From: Scytolyngbya sp. HA4215-MV1
GTDB lineage: Bacteria > Cyanobacteriota > Cyanobacteriia > Leptolyngbyales > Leptolyngbyaceae
Length of the DNA stretch: 64,000 nucleotides
Assembly: GCA_019359045.1 (NCBI GenBank)
Contig: JAHHIA010000013.1
Location: forward strand, 124,001-188,000
Direction of reading: 5' to 3'
The number at the start of each line of letters is the position of its first letter. The stretch's first letter is position 1. Both the position numbers and the translations under genes were made by a program. The notes under the pieces were generated by a model. It was not told the DNA's origin, made no database searches, and worked only from the letters and a program-made list of their open reading frames with translations. This document shows positions 28,329 to 36,936 of the stretch, one piece after another.

Positions 28329-29885
28329 TTACTCACCAATTTTATCCTGCACTCCTCGAACGATCCGAGACAATTCACTCTTCTCATCCACCGAAACGCG
28401 ACTGGGAGAACCGCTAATAATCCGCTCAAAGTTACGGAACGAATCTTTAATTTCGGGTCCGCGTTCGCTGATTGTGTATTCGCGAATGCCTTTATCGTGC
28501 CAAGAACCACGCATTTTGAAGACGTTGATCGCACGGGACATTTCCCCACGAATTTCTACATATTGCAACATCAAAATAGTGTCGGTAATGGTAGAAATAT
28601 GGGAATCAGTAATCGAGTGCGACCCCATGAACTGATCGGTGGTATTGGTGAAGAAACCGGTAATTTCTTCCTGTTTGGCAAAGCCAGTCACCCCAATCAC
28701 AAACTGGCGAAAGGCGTTGTTGCTGACGCCACGTGCCAAGGCAGATAACGAATCGATCGCAATTCGAGACGGCTTAAACTCAGCGATTTCCGACTTGATG
28801 ATTTGCAAGTGATCCTCCAACCCTGCGGACTCGGGATAGGCACAGAGGATCTTGAGTAAGCCCTTTTGTTCCAAATCTTCAAAATCAATGCCCCAGGAAT
28901 AAGCGTTGCGTGATAACTGAGCACGGGACTCTTCGTAAGCAAACAAAATTGCGCGCTCACCGCGGACACAGGCGTCTTGCAAAAATTTGCTGACCAGCAG
29001 GGTTTTGCCCGTTCCGGTTGCGCCGGTTGCCAGAATGATAGAGTCTTTGAAAAAGCCGCCGCCACACATTTCATCCAGCGTTTTGACTCCCGAAGAAACG
29101 CGAGCATTGGACGATCGCTGGGTCAAGCGCATTGCCCCCAGCGGGAAGATATTAATGCCGTCATTGGTGATCGTGAAGGGATACTCCCCTTTCATGTGAG
29201 TGGTGCCGCGTAGCTTCAGAATTTCGACCGTACGCCGTCGCCGTTCACCTTCCAGAACATTACGCACAATCACCACATTATCTGAGACAAATTCCTCCAC
29301 TCCAAAGCGGGCAACGGGTCCGTACTCTTCAACCCGTTCTGTGGTCATGATGGTCGTCGCTCCAACCTGCTTCAGTCGCGCCACCAGGCGGAAGATTTCG
29401 CGCCGCACTACTGAAGCCGCATCATATTGTTGAAAGACCGCGGTTACAGAGTCGATCGAAACACGCTTTGCCTTGTATTTGAGAATTGCATACTGAATCC
29501 GCTCAATGAGCGCAGACAGGTCAAAATTACCCACCACGTCCTGCCCTTCTGGATCAGGAGATGCATCTAAAATAAATAACTTGCCTTCATCAACCAGTTT
29601 TTGCAAATCCCAGCCAAAGCTGCGGGCATTTTTAATAATATCGGCAGGTGATTCTTCAAAGGTGACAAAGATGCCAGCTTCATCAAAATGAATAATCCCG
29701 CTGTAGAGGAACTGAACCGCAAAAAGGGTTTTTCCAGTGCCTGAGGTACCACTAACCAACGTAGTTCTGCCAACGGGTAAGCCACCATGACTAATATCAT
29801 CGAATCCTTCGATGAGGGTTCGTAGTTTTTGGACTCCAGTGATGGGGGCTTCGTTCAAGTGCTCTGCCTGGCTCAACTGACTCAT
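28329..29885 (-). CDS. kaiC: Circadian clock ATPase/autokinase KaiC
   Basis: A 518-residue protein with two RecA-like halves. The CI Walker A is GTSGTGKT (residues 46-53), with the catalytic EE pair in FEESPADI. The CII Walker A is GATGTGKT. The phosphorylation sites of the Synechococcus protein are conserved at the same numbers: Ser431 and Thr432 in SHISTITDT, plus Thr426. The C-terminal A-loop and tail that bind KaiA (ISGSPSRVSVDEKSELSR) are intact. KaiC is the hexameric core of the circadian oscillator. It lies 103 bp downstream of kaiB, so the two are likely co-transcribed. Confidence 0.99.
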   Translation of the reverse strand: MSQLSQAEHLNEAPITGVQKLRTLIEGFDDISHGGLPVGRTTLVSGTSGTGKTLFAVQFLYSGIIHFDEAGIFVTFEESPADIIKNARSFGWDLQKLVDEGKLFILDASPDPEGQDVVGNFDLSALIERIQYAILKYKAKRVSIDSVTAVFQQYDAASVVRREIFRLVARLKQVGATTIMTTERVEEYGPVARFGVEEFVSDNVVIVRNVLEGERRRRTVEILKLRGTTHMKGEYPFTITNDGINIFPLGAMRLTQRSSNARVSSGVKTLDEMCGGGFFKDSIILATGATGTGKTLLVSKFLQDACVRGERAILFAYEESRAQLSRNAYSWGIDFEDLEQKGLLKILCAYPESAGLEDHLQIIKSEIAEFKPSRIAIDSLSALARGVSNNAFRQFVIGVTGFAKQEEITGFFTNTTDQFMGSHSITDSHISTITDTILMLQYVEIRGEMSRAINVFKMRGSWHDKGIREYTISERGPEIKDSFRNFERIISGSPSRVSVDEKSELSRIVRGVQDKIGE

Positions 29886-29988
29886 AGGGTTAAATGTAGA
29901 AATGTAAAAAAGTTTGAAAATTTAGAAACTAAATCTCTATCTTGCCATACTTGTTGACCAAATCAGAATCGAAATCACACCAAATTAT

Positions 29989-30303
29989 TCAGATTTCTGT
30001 TCCTCCTTCTAAGAGTTCTTCATAGAGTAGATCTAACCCAATCAAAACTTTTTCACGATCGGACAAATCGCCAATAATTTTACGAACGGGAGGCGGTAAA
30101 ATTTTTGCTAGCGTGGGGGTCGCTAAGATTTTATCTTCCTCAGCCAGTTGCGGGTTTTTTAAGACATCAATTACTTTGAGTGCGTAAACGCCCTGAAACT
30201 CGTTTTCTAGAATTTCATTGAGCGTCTTGAGTGCGCGGACAGAGTTTGGCGTGTTGCCAGCAACGTAGAGCTTAAGAACGTAGGTCTTTTTGAATGAACT
30301 CAT
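29989..30303 (-). CDS. kaiB: Circadian clock protein KaiB
   Basis: A 104-residue thioredoxin-like, fold-switching protein that binds the CI ring of KaiC and sequesters KaiA. The sequence [20 protein letters not shown] and the later [20 protein letters not shown] are characteristic. ATG 30303 matches the family; a longer frame to 30432 would add 43 unrelated residues. The acidic C-terminal tail ([10 protein letters not shown]) is present. It sits 89 bp downstream of kaiA. Confidence 0.98.
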   Translation of the reverse strand: MSSFKKTYVLKLYVAGNTPNSVRALKTLNEILENEFQGVYALKVIDVLKNPQLAEEDKILATPTLAKILPPPVRKIIGDLSDREKVLIGLDLLYEELLEGGTEI

Positions 30304-30392
30304 AAATGCAAAGTTTAATCTGAGTCGGAACAGGGGACAAGTCAGGGATACAAGACTAGGGTCTTCTGTTTCCTGATCTCTCAAATCACTGT

Positions 30393-31259
30393 TTAATCTT
30401 CTCGGGGAATTGTGCGCCGGTACATTTCGCACAAATGAGCAATCACATCAATCAAAGTTAATCGGTAATCGAGTAAGATTTCATCACTTCGCCCTTCTAA
30501 CTTTAACTGGGTTGAAAATTCATCCATTAATTCCATATGAATTTCTACAATTTGAGAAACTGGAATATCTGCGAAAAAAGCAGTATTCACAAAATCATCA
30601 ATTTTTTGATTGGGAGTATTATCTTTTCCAAAATAATGAAGAATGATTTCCCGATAGCTGAATCGAAGTTCTTCCAACAATTCTTGCTGTTGCTGTAACG
30701 GCAGATGTCGAAAAAAGTTTTTGGGGTTTCGTTTGTAATACACCCCTAAATACCCTAGTCTTTCTTTTAGTTTCTCGGTCAAACGACGTTGCTGAAGCAG
30801 GATAAAGTTTTGCCTAGTCAGGTCAGTAACCAGATCAGTTGTGGCTGGTTGGCTAGTCAGATGACAGGTCGGGGAAAGGTTGAGAAATTTCTCAATTGCC
30901 TGATTGATCGTGGAGGCAATTTGATCCAGGTGATCAATTGATAGATGAATTTCAGCCGTGTGATAAATCGAGTTTAGATGATCCAGACTCTCCGGGAGGG
31001 AAGCGATCGCCGATGACACTGAGCCAACTTCGCCAGCAGGCTCTTGCAGCGGGGATGGCAGCAGCAACACAGCAGGCAAAAGAATAATTTGTCGATGCAA
31101 GTGAGTTGCCAGTTTTGGCAACTCATCGTCTGCCTGCAATATTAAACAATCGACTTGCTGCTTTTCTTGCTCCATCAGGCTAAAAAGCGCTTCTGTGGAT
31201 TTGGGTTCAGCAATGAAATAACGTTCTCTACCCAGATAGTTTTTAAGCTTCTGGGACAT
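30393..31259 (-). CDS. kaiA: Circadian clock protein KaiA
   Basis: A 288-residue protein from ATG 31259; the frame extends to 31346 but the family begins near MSQKLKNYL. It has the full-length architecture: an N-terminal pseudoreceiver-like domain (about 1-140), a linker, and a C-terminal four-helix domain (from about 175, with [15 protein letters not shown] and [23 protein letters not shown]) that binds the KaiC tail and stimulates its autophosphorylation. Some cyanobacteria carry only the C-terminal part; here the long form is present. It precedes kaiB and diverges from the large sensor kinase. Confidence 0.97.
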   Translation of the reverse strand: MSQKLKNYLGRERYFIAEPKSTEALFSLMEQEKQQVDCLILQADDELPKLATHLHRQIILLPAVLLLPSPLQEPAGEVGSVSSAIASLPESLDHLNSIYHTAEIHLSIDHLDQIASTINQAIEKFLNLSPTCHLTSQPATTDLVTDLTRQNFILLQQRRLTEKLKERLGYLGVYYKRNPKNFFRHLPLQQQQELLEELRFSYREIILHYFGKDNTPNQKIDDFVNTAFFADIPVSQIVEIHMELMDEFSTQLKLEGRSDEILLDYRLTLIDVIAHLCEMYRRTIPRED

Positions 31260-31882
31260 AGAGTCAGATTTTAGAAACAAGCAGATAAAGATTGGGGAAC
31301 GCAAGGGTAATTCTGGGGAAAGTAAGGTTATCGAACAAGCTTTCAAAGCAATACTGAAATAAGTTACAAAACAACAGACTTGGAAGCCAAAACTAAACTT
31401 AAATTAATTAATTGTAACCATTATGCTTTCTGGAAACAGGTGACACATAATAGTTAAAGTCGAATCATTTAGGGACTCTATCTGAATCGCGAGAGATTTT
31501 ATTTCAGAAAATTTTCTTACTGGAAGCTTCTCAGAAAGTCTTTGATTTTTACCCATGACTTTTACAGACAGCCGAGGGATGTTATTGCTTGAGGGCTTTA
31601 GTCGGCTTGGTGATTAGTCATCATGAGTCCTGATTGAGTGGTGGTGGCCTTGTTGTAATAGAGAGAGGATTAGTCAGTCCCTCGTAAAATCATTTTTGAT
31701 CTTGACGTTAAATTTTAGCTTCAGATCTCAATTCACCATTTAAACTCAGAATTGAATCCAGCCCTTGAGCGCATTGGCATACTCTGAATCGTCAATGAGG
31801 AGATTTAAACGAGAAGTTTTAAGACTCCCGTAATGGTGTTCGCTGAAGTTTCCCCTTATCTTGAAGGCAGGCGATTAAGGTC
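31260..31882. other. Divergent promoter region between kaiA and the hybrid kinase
   Basis: 623 bp with no supported gene. It must hold the kaiA promoter (minus) and the kinase promoter (plus). The A/T-rich patch AAATTAATTAATTG at 31401-31414 is a possible promoter core. I see no clear conserved clock operator. Confidence 0.45.
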
Positions 31883-34800
31883 ATGGATAAAACCTGTCTA
31901 AAGAATTTTATTGCAATTGTTCCAAGGTGTGTCCAGAATGACCCCCTTGAGGTTGTCTTGGGGATTTTGCACCAAAGCGAGTGCGATCGCGTCGTGGTGG
32001 TCAACAGTCAAGAAGAGCCGCTAGGACTCATTTACCTTCATCAACTTTTGCCTTATTGGCTTGCGACCCAATTGCCCGTTCCCCCCTGCAATTTTGAATC
32101 TTCTACGACTAACCTGGGTGATCTACTTTCGACAAAGCAGCCCCTCACTACTATAGAGCCACAACGGCCGTTGGCGGAACTGGAATCAACGCTTCTCGTT
32201 CCGCTCACTTGCTTGTCTGCCAATCTGACACTTGAAAAAGTCTGGGTCAAGCTACAGCAGATCAAATCTCCGCTGGCGTTGGTCGATCTCAAGGGGCGCT
32301 TTGTGGGATTGCTCGATCCTTTGAAGGTATTGAAATTTCTGAAAGATTCTGTACCGGCACGATCGGAACGAGATGCCCCCACCGATCGTGCTGTATCCGC
32401 AGAACCCGCTCCGGAATTTGCTGCCTGGCATTCTCATCAGCCTATTCTGGATGCTCCCACTCAAGTACTCTTGCTGAGTCCCCTAGCACAATTGCTAGAA
32501 CAACTTCCCTTGCCACTGATGTTGCAAACGGGCAACGGGCAGATGGTGACTCAAAATTCAGCCTGGCACAAGCAGGTTGGAGAAATCCTCGATCCAGCCT
32601 GGGTAGGACGGGATGCAGCAGCGGAGTTTTCTCGTCGAAACTTGCCCGGAAATGATGGGGCAATGCATGCTTCCATGGGGCTGACAGCGGCAGAAACAAC
32701 CTCACCCAGCCTCTGTCAGTTGGGAGCAGAACCAAATACTTGCATTTGTACTTGCCTGATGAAGAATGGGCAGGAACGATCGTTGCAATTTATTAAAATC
32801 CCTTTGGGCAAAGCATTGCCGGGAGCCTTGCTGTCTAAGTTGGGTTGGCAGGCAGCGAGTCGGGCAGGAGAGAGTGCGGAGCTAAAAGAGTTTCAATTAG
32901 CCGCTCTGGAGATTGAACAGGCAAATTCGCTCCAACATGGGTTTGAAATTGCCGCTGCCAATGAGTCAGTGATGGTCAATCGAATGCGTTCGGAGGCGAT
33001 CGAGACCCGCAATCAGCCCACTGCCGATGTATTGTGGCTGGTGCTAGCACAAGATGTGACAGAACAACAACAATTGGCAAAGGAACTCACTGCCAAAAAT
33101 GCCGATCTGATTCAGCTAAACCGTTTAAAGGATGAATTTCTCGCCTGCATTAGCCACGAGTTGAAAACACCACTTACGGCAGTGCTGGGGCTGTCGAGTT
33201 TGCTCAAGGATCAGGCATCCGCAGGTTTGAGCGATCGCCAAATTCGCTATGCCCAGTTGATTTATCAGAGCGGTCGCCATTTGATGACAGTGGTCAATGA
33301 CATTCTGGATTTGACCCGGATCGAAACTGGACAGTTGGAATTGACTCCAGAACCTGTGCAAATTGCTTTGGTCTGTAGTCGCGCGATCGAACAATCCCTT
33401 CATCTCAAGAAAACTGACGATACCCCTCCATCCGGGCATTTCCCGGCTGCTGACCCTCCCCCTGCTCCAGCCTTAGAGATTGACTTAGATCTGGAGAACC
33501 TGGTTGCAGATGAACTCCGACTACGACAAATGCTGGTAAATCTCCTCTCGAACGCGCTCAAATTTACAGACACGCATGGGCAAGTTGGCTTAAAAGTCAG
33601 TCAATGGGCAGGTTGGATTGCCTTTACGGTTTGGGATACCGGAATTGGCATCCCGGCTGAAAAACAACATCTCATTTTTCAAAAATTCCAACAGCTTGAA
33701 AATCCTTTAACCCGACGGTTTGAAGGCACTGGATTAGGGTTAGTGTTGACCCAGCGTCTGGCACGATTGCATGGGGGGGATGTTACATTTATTTCTAAAG
33801 AAGGGGTGGGGAGCCAGTTTACGCTGCTGCTACCACCGCTACCGCCCAAACAATACGAAAACCGAGACAGCAGTAATCTCGAAGCGATGCCCAGCTTTGC
33901 TGCTGAAGTTGCCCCCAGTCAGGCGGGCTTAACCCGATCGGGCACTGCCAATTGTCTGGTGTTGGTGGTTGAAACGGTTCCTCGTTTTATTGAAGAACTC
34001 ACTGAACAATTGAGTGAAGCAGGCTATCCGGTGGTAGTAGCGCGATCGGGGACAGAAGCCCTCGAAAAAGCTCGTAAACTTCAGCCTTGTATTATCTTTC
34101 TGAATCCGCTGCTACCTTTGCTGTCAGGATGGGATGTATTGACCTTGCTCAAATCAGATACCGAAACTTGCCATATCCCTGCGGTGGTCACTGCGACCCG
34201 CGTTGAGAAAAAGCAAGCCTACCAAAACCAGGCGGATGGTTTTCTGAGCTTACCGATCCAAGCGGATGCTTTGCAAGAAACCCTGGAACAGCTAATTGCG
34301 GATGTGCCCTCAACCACCTCGACCAAGCCTCCGAGCGCGCTGAACCTTTCGGTGTTGCGGTTGAGTGTAACTCCGCTTTCAGAAAATTCGATCGCGCAGC
34401 AGAATCGGTTAGCCCACTCTCACCCATCAGCCAGCCCGGATCTCAACAGCTTGCTACACGCCTATCACTACCGCGTGCTAGAAGCAGATGACCTCGACCA
34501 GGCAGAACTGCTGGCGCGCGTTTGGAAACCCCAAGTCATTTTGTTAGACGGGTTTCTTCCCAATCCACAAGACTATTTAAAACAATTGGGACAGCACGCT
34601 TTTCTGGTATCGCTTCCGATCGTCACGTTGGATCATGCCATGACCCAGGCAGCGAATCAGGTTCCCGGTCTTTCTGTATTTCCTTGCCTGGTCGATCCCA
34701 TCGCTGAAGTCCATGCTGGCACGACGAACCCCAAAAACTCTGCCTTACTGCAAGCTATTCAGGTGGCGGCTGGATATGCCTGGCGACCCTTAATTTTAGC

Positions 34801-35254
34801 GGTCGATGTTTTGGCACTTCCTGATCTGGCAGAACCCCACAGTTCTGATTCTGCCTCTGACTTTTCTGAACTTGAGCTTTCGGAGTCAGAGGTTGCAGTG
34901 CAGCCAAGAGAATGGCTTCAAGTTTTGGTACAGTATGTCCACACAGCAGGTTATCGAAGTTTGCTCGGGCGCTCCTGGACAGAAGTCTTACGACAACTTC
35001 AGCACAAAAGTGCAGACCTCCTGTTGATTTACTGGCAAGATCTGGCTCCTAACCCCGTATTGATCCAGGCGATCGCCAACCTGCGACGGCTGCCGACCTG
35101 CCCTCCCATTCTCATCATCGATCGCCACTGGCAACCCGGAGAACCTACTCCCCCTAGCCTGCCCGAAGCCATCCGCGCCATCGCTACCCTCGTCCTCCCC
35201 GCTTCCACCCCCCTCAACGACCTGTTTGAGCAAATTAAGCAAATGCTGAAATAG
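31883..35254 (+). CDS. CBS-PAS hybrid sensor histidine kinase with three degenerate receiver-like domains
   Basis: An 1123-residue, apparently soluble protein. The N-terminus (about 1-155) resembles a CBS-domain pair (ECDRVVVVNSQEEPLGLIYL, LALVDLKGRFVGLLDPLKVL). A PAS-like region follows (about 200-390). The kinase core has the H-box ISHELKTPLTAVLG with His near residue 425, N-box NLLSNALKF (about 553), G1 DTGIGIP (about 587) and G2 GTGLGLVL, so it should be active. Three receiver-like domains follow (about 690-805, 850-960, 990-1123). In the first the phospho-acceptor Asp is replaced (IIFLNPLLPLLSGWD). The second has an Asp at 889 (ILLDGFLP) but is otherwise poor, and the third lacks the normal acidic pocket. 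It is divergent from kaiA, so a role in clock input or output is plausible but unproven. Confidence 0.88.
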   Translation: MDKTCLKNFIAIVPRCVQNDPLEVVLGILHQSECDRVVVVNSQEEPLGLIYLHQLLPYWLATQLPVPPCNFESSTTNLGDLLSTKQPLTTIEPQRPLAELESTLLVPLTCLSANLTLEKVWVKLQQIKSPLALVDLKGRFVGLLDPLKVLKFLKDSVPARSERDAPTDRAVSAEPAPEFAAWHSHQPILDAPTQVLLLSPLAQLLEQLPLPLMLQTGNGQMVTQNSAWHKQVGEILDPAWVGRDAAAEFSRRNLPGNDGAMHASMGLTAAETTSPSLCQLGAEPNTCICTCLMKNGQERSLQFIKIPLGKALPGALLSKLGWQAASRAGESAELKEFQLAALEIEQANSLQHGFEIAAANESVMVNRMRSEAIETRNQPTADVLWLVLAQDVTEQQQLAKELTAKNADLIQLNRLKDEFLACISHELKTPLTAVLGLSSLLKDQASAGLSDRQIRYAQLIYQSGRHLMTVVNDILDLTRIETGQLELTPEPVQIALVCSRAIEQSLHLKKTDDTPPSGHFPAADPPPAPALEIDLDLENLVADELRLRQMLVNLLSNALKFTDTHGQVGLKVSQWAGWIAFTVWDTGIGIPAEKQHLIFQKFQQLENPLTRRFEGTGLGLVLTQRLARLHGGDVTFISKEGVGSQFTLLLPPLPPKQYENRDSSNLEAMPSFAAEVAPSQAGLTRSGTANCLVLVVETVPRFIEELTEQLSEAGYPVVVARSGTEALEKARKLQPCIIFLNPLLPLLSGWDVLTLLKSDTETCHIPAVVTATRVEKKQAYQNQADGFLSLPIQADALQETLEQLIADVPSTTSTKPPSALNLSVLRLSVTPLSENSIAQQNRLAHSHPSASPDLNSLLHAYHYRVLEADDLDQAELLARVWKPQVILLDGFLPNPQDYLKQLGQHAFLVSLPIVTLDHAMTQAANQVPGLSVFPCLVDPIAEVHAGTTNPKNSALLQAIQVAAGYAWRPLILAVDVLALPDLAEPHSSDSASDFSELELSESEVAVQPREWLQVLVQYVHTAGYRSLLGRSWTEVLRQLQHKSADLLLIYWQDLAPNPVLIQAIANLRRLPTCPPILIIDRHWQPGEPTPPSLPEAIRAIATLVLPASTPLNDLFEQIKQMLK

Positions 35255-35259
35255 CGCTG

Positions 35260-35275
35260 AGTCCTACTGAGGACT
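35260..35275. terminator. Small hairpin between convergent genes
   Basis: AGTCCT / AGGACT with a 4-base loop lies between the kinase and the GT39 gene. It lacks a T-run, so it is only a weak terminator candidate. Confidence 0.3.
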
Positions 35276-35301
35276 AAAGTCCCCACCCTCCCTAGAATTT
35301 A

Positions 35302-36936
35302 TTACACTCCATAACGTCTGGGATAGGGTTTCAAGAGCTTCTTCGCCTGATAGATAAAAAAGACCTCCGTCACAGTGCCACCCCGGCGGATAGGGATAGC
35401 GCCAATTTCTTGCATGGACTCAAAGTAAGACTGATAGAGTGCCAGAAGGCTTTGGCGTTTCTGGAATTGGCGAGTAGTGATATAGAGCGCGTCTTGCCCA
35501 ACCCATTGATCGGCTTTTGACCAAAATGCCAGTCCTCGGAGGTCTCGATCGAAGCAGGTGATCGGTTTTGGCTCCAGAGGCATAATTGCCATCGCCACCT
35601 GCCCTGCCAGGTAATAGCGATTGGTAAATACAAAGTCGGTGTTTTTTAGCGCTGCCATGAGTTCGGGCGATTGGACAAACCCTTGACGCAATTGCTGAAT
35701 ATCGATCAGTTGCACAGAGGCATCGGCACTGGGGGGTAAGAATCCGCCCAGCAGCGCGTATTGACCCGGTTTTTGAAAGGTCCCTGCGGCGATGTGAGAA
35801 AGCGCGATCGCCAAAATAGTGACAATCACCAGAGCGGAACCAACCAACCAACGCCGAATCAGACGCGGTGATCGTCGCTGCCTTTCTGCAGCCTGTTGCC
35901 CCAACAACAGCGTCGCCGTCCAAAAGCCAGGAATTTGCCAAGTAGGAAGAACCTGGGTGTAGCCCGAAACAAAGGCAAAGCCCAGAATCAGCGGCAGCGA
36001 TAACCAGAGGATCAAGGACTGCTTATCGGGCAAATGGGCAATCGTTGCCGTGTCCAAACGCAGCGCATTTTTTTTATTCCATTTAGAAGAAAGGTTTTGC
36101 CAGAGAGTTTTCAGGCTAACCCACCAGAGGGGAATCCCGATCGTCGGAAACAGATACAGCACACCCGTTAAAAAAGTGCCAATCACCTCTAGCAGGTTAT
36201 AGCCCCCATCCGGCACACCTCGTGCCGACTGGAACCGAATGGAGATCCATTCATGCTGAGCATTCCAAAACAAAATCGGACCAATGGCGATCAGAAACAA
36301 GCCAAACCCCAATCCAGTCCAGGGAGAAGCGAGTGCAGGGCGATAGCGACGATTCGTCAGACAAAAGCCGATCAACCCCACACCCAAGACAAAACCGTGA
36401 TATTTACCCAGACAAGCTAACCCCACCACCAACCCAATGATTGCCAGTCGATAACTGGGGCAGTAGGCATCAGGTTGGCGAAAAAATTCGTGGGCAGTCA
36501 CATACAGACACAGCGCCCAAAAAAACATCAGGGGACTATCCGGCAGAGTCAACAGCCCAAAGCCAATCAGAAAAATAGGCGCCATACTGGCGATCGCTAG
36601 CGTCAAGCGGGCAGCTCGCTGATTGAACAAAAATGCCCCAGTCTGATATAGAAAAATCAAGCTGCCGGTATACAAAATCAGCGTGCCGAGGCGCAGAGTA
36701 AACTGACTGATACTGCCCGTTAGCCAGGGACCAAACCCAGTAGTCAGCGCCACCAATACGGGATGGTCGAAATAGCTCCAATCGGGATGCAACGTGTAGA
36801 GATAGTAATAGGCTTCATCAAAACCCGGGTAGAGCCAGAGGGCAATCAGCACTCGCGCCAACAGTCCACCCACTAGTAAACCTAAAATCTGCTGGTGCGC
36901 TCTGTTTGCCAACCATTTCTGTAGTTCCAGAATCAA
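35302..36936 (-). CDS. GT39/ArnT-type membrane glycosyltransferase (first of pair)
   Basis: A 544-residue polytopic membrane protein with about ten hydrophobic segments, followed by a soluble C-terminal domain of about 120 residues. The first extracytoplasmic loop holds the acidic pair of the PMT/ArnT superfamily: YPGFDEAYYYLYT, followed by DWSYFDHPVLVAL. These enzymes transfer a sugar from a polyprenyl-phosphate donor on the periplasmic face. The start is a TTG whose last two bases join the TGA stop of the upstream GT39 gene (TTGA), indicating coupled translation. Acceptor and sugar are unknown. Confidence 0.88.
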   Translation of the reverse strand: MILELQKWLANRAHQQILGLLVGGLLARVLIALWLYPGFDEAYYYLYTLHPDWSYFDHPVLVALTTGFGPWLTGSISQFTLRLGTLILYTGSLIFLYQTGAFLFNQRAARLTLAIASMAPIFLIGFGLLTLPDSPLMFFWALCLYVTAHEFFRQPDAYCPSYRLAIIGLVVGLACLGKYHGFVLGVGLIGFCLTNRRYRPALASPWTGLGFGLFLIAIGPILFWNAQHEWISIRFQSARGVPDGGYNLLEVIGTFLTGVLYLFPTIGIPLWWVSLKTLWQNLSSKWNKKNALRLDTATIAHLPDKQSLILWLSLPLILGFAFVSGYTQVLPTWQIPGFWTATLLLGQQAAERQRRSPRLIRRWLVGSALVIVTILAIALSHIAAGTFQKPGQYALLGGFLPPSADASVQLIDIQQLRQGFVQSPELMAALKNTDFVFTNRYYLAGQVAMAIMPLEPKPITCFDRDLRGLAFWSKADQWVGQDALYITTRQFQKRQSLLALYQSYFESMQEIGAIPIRRGGTVTEVFFIYQAKKLLKPYPRRYGV

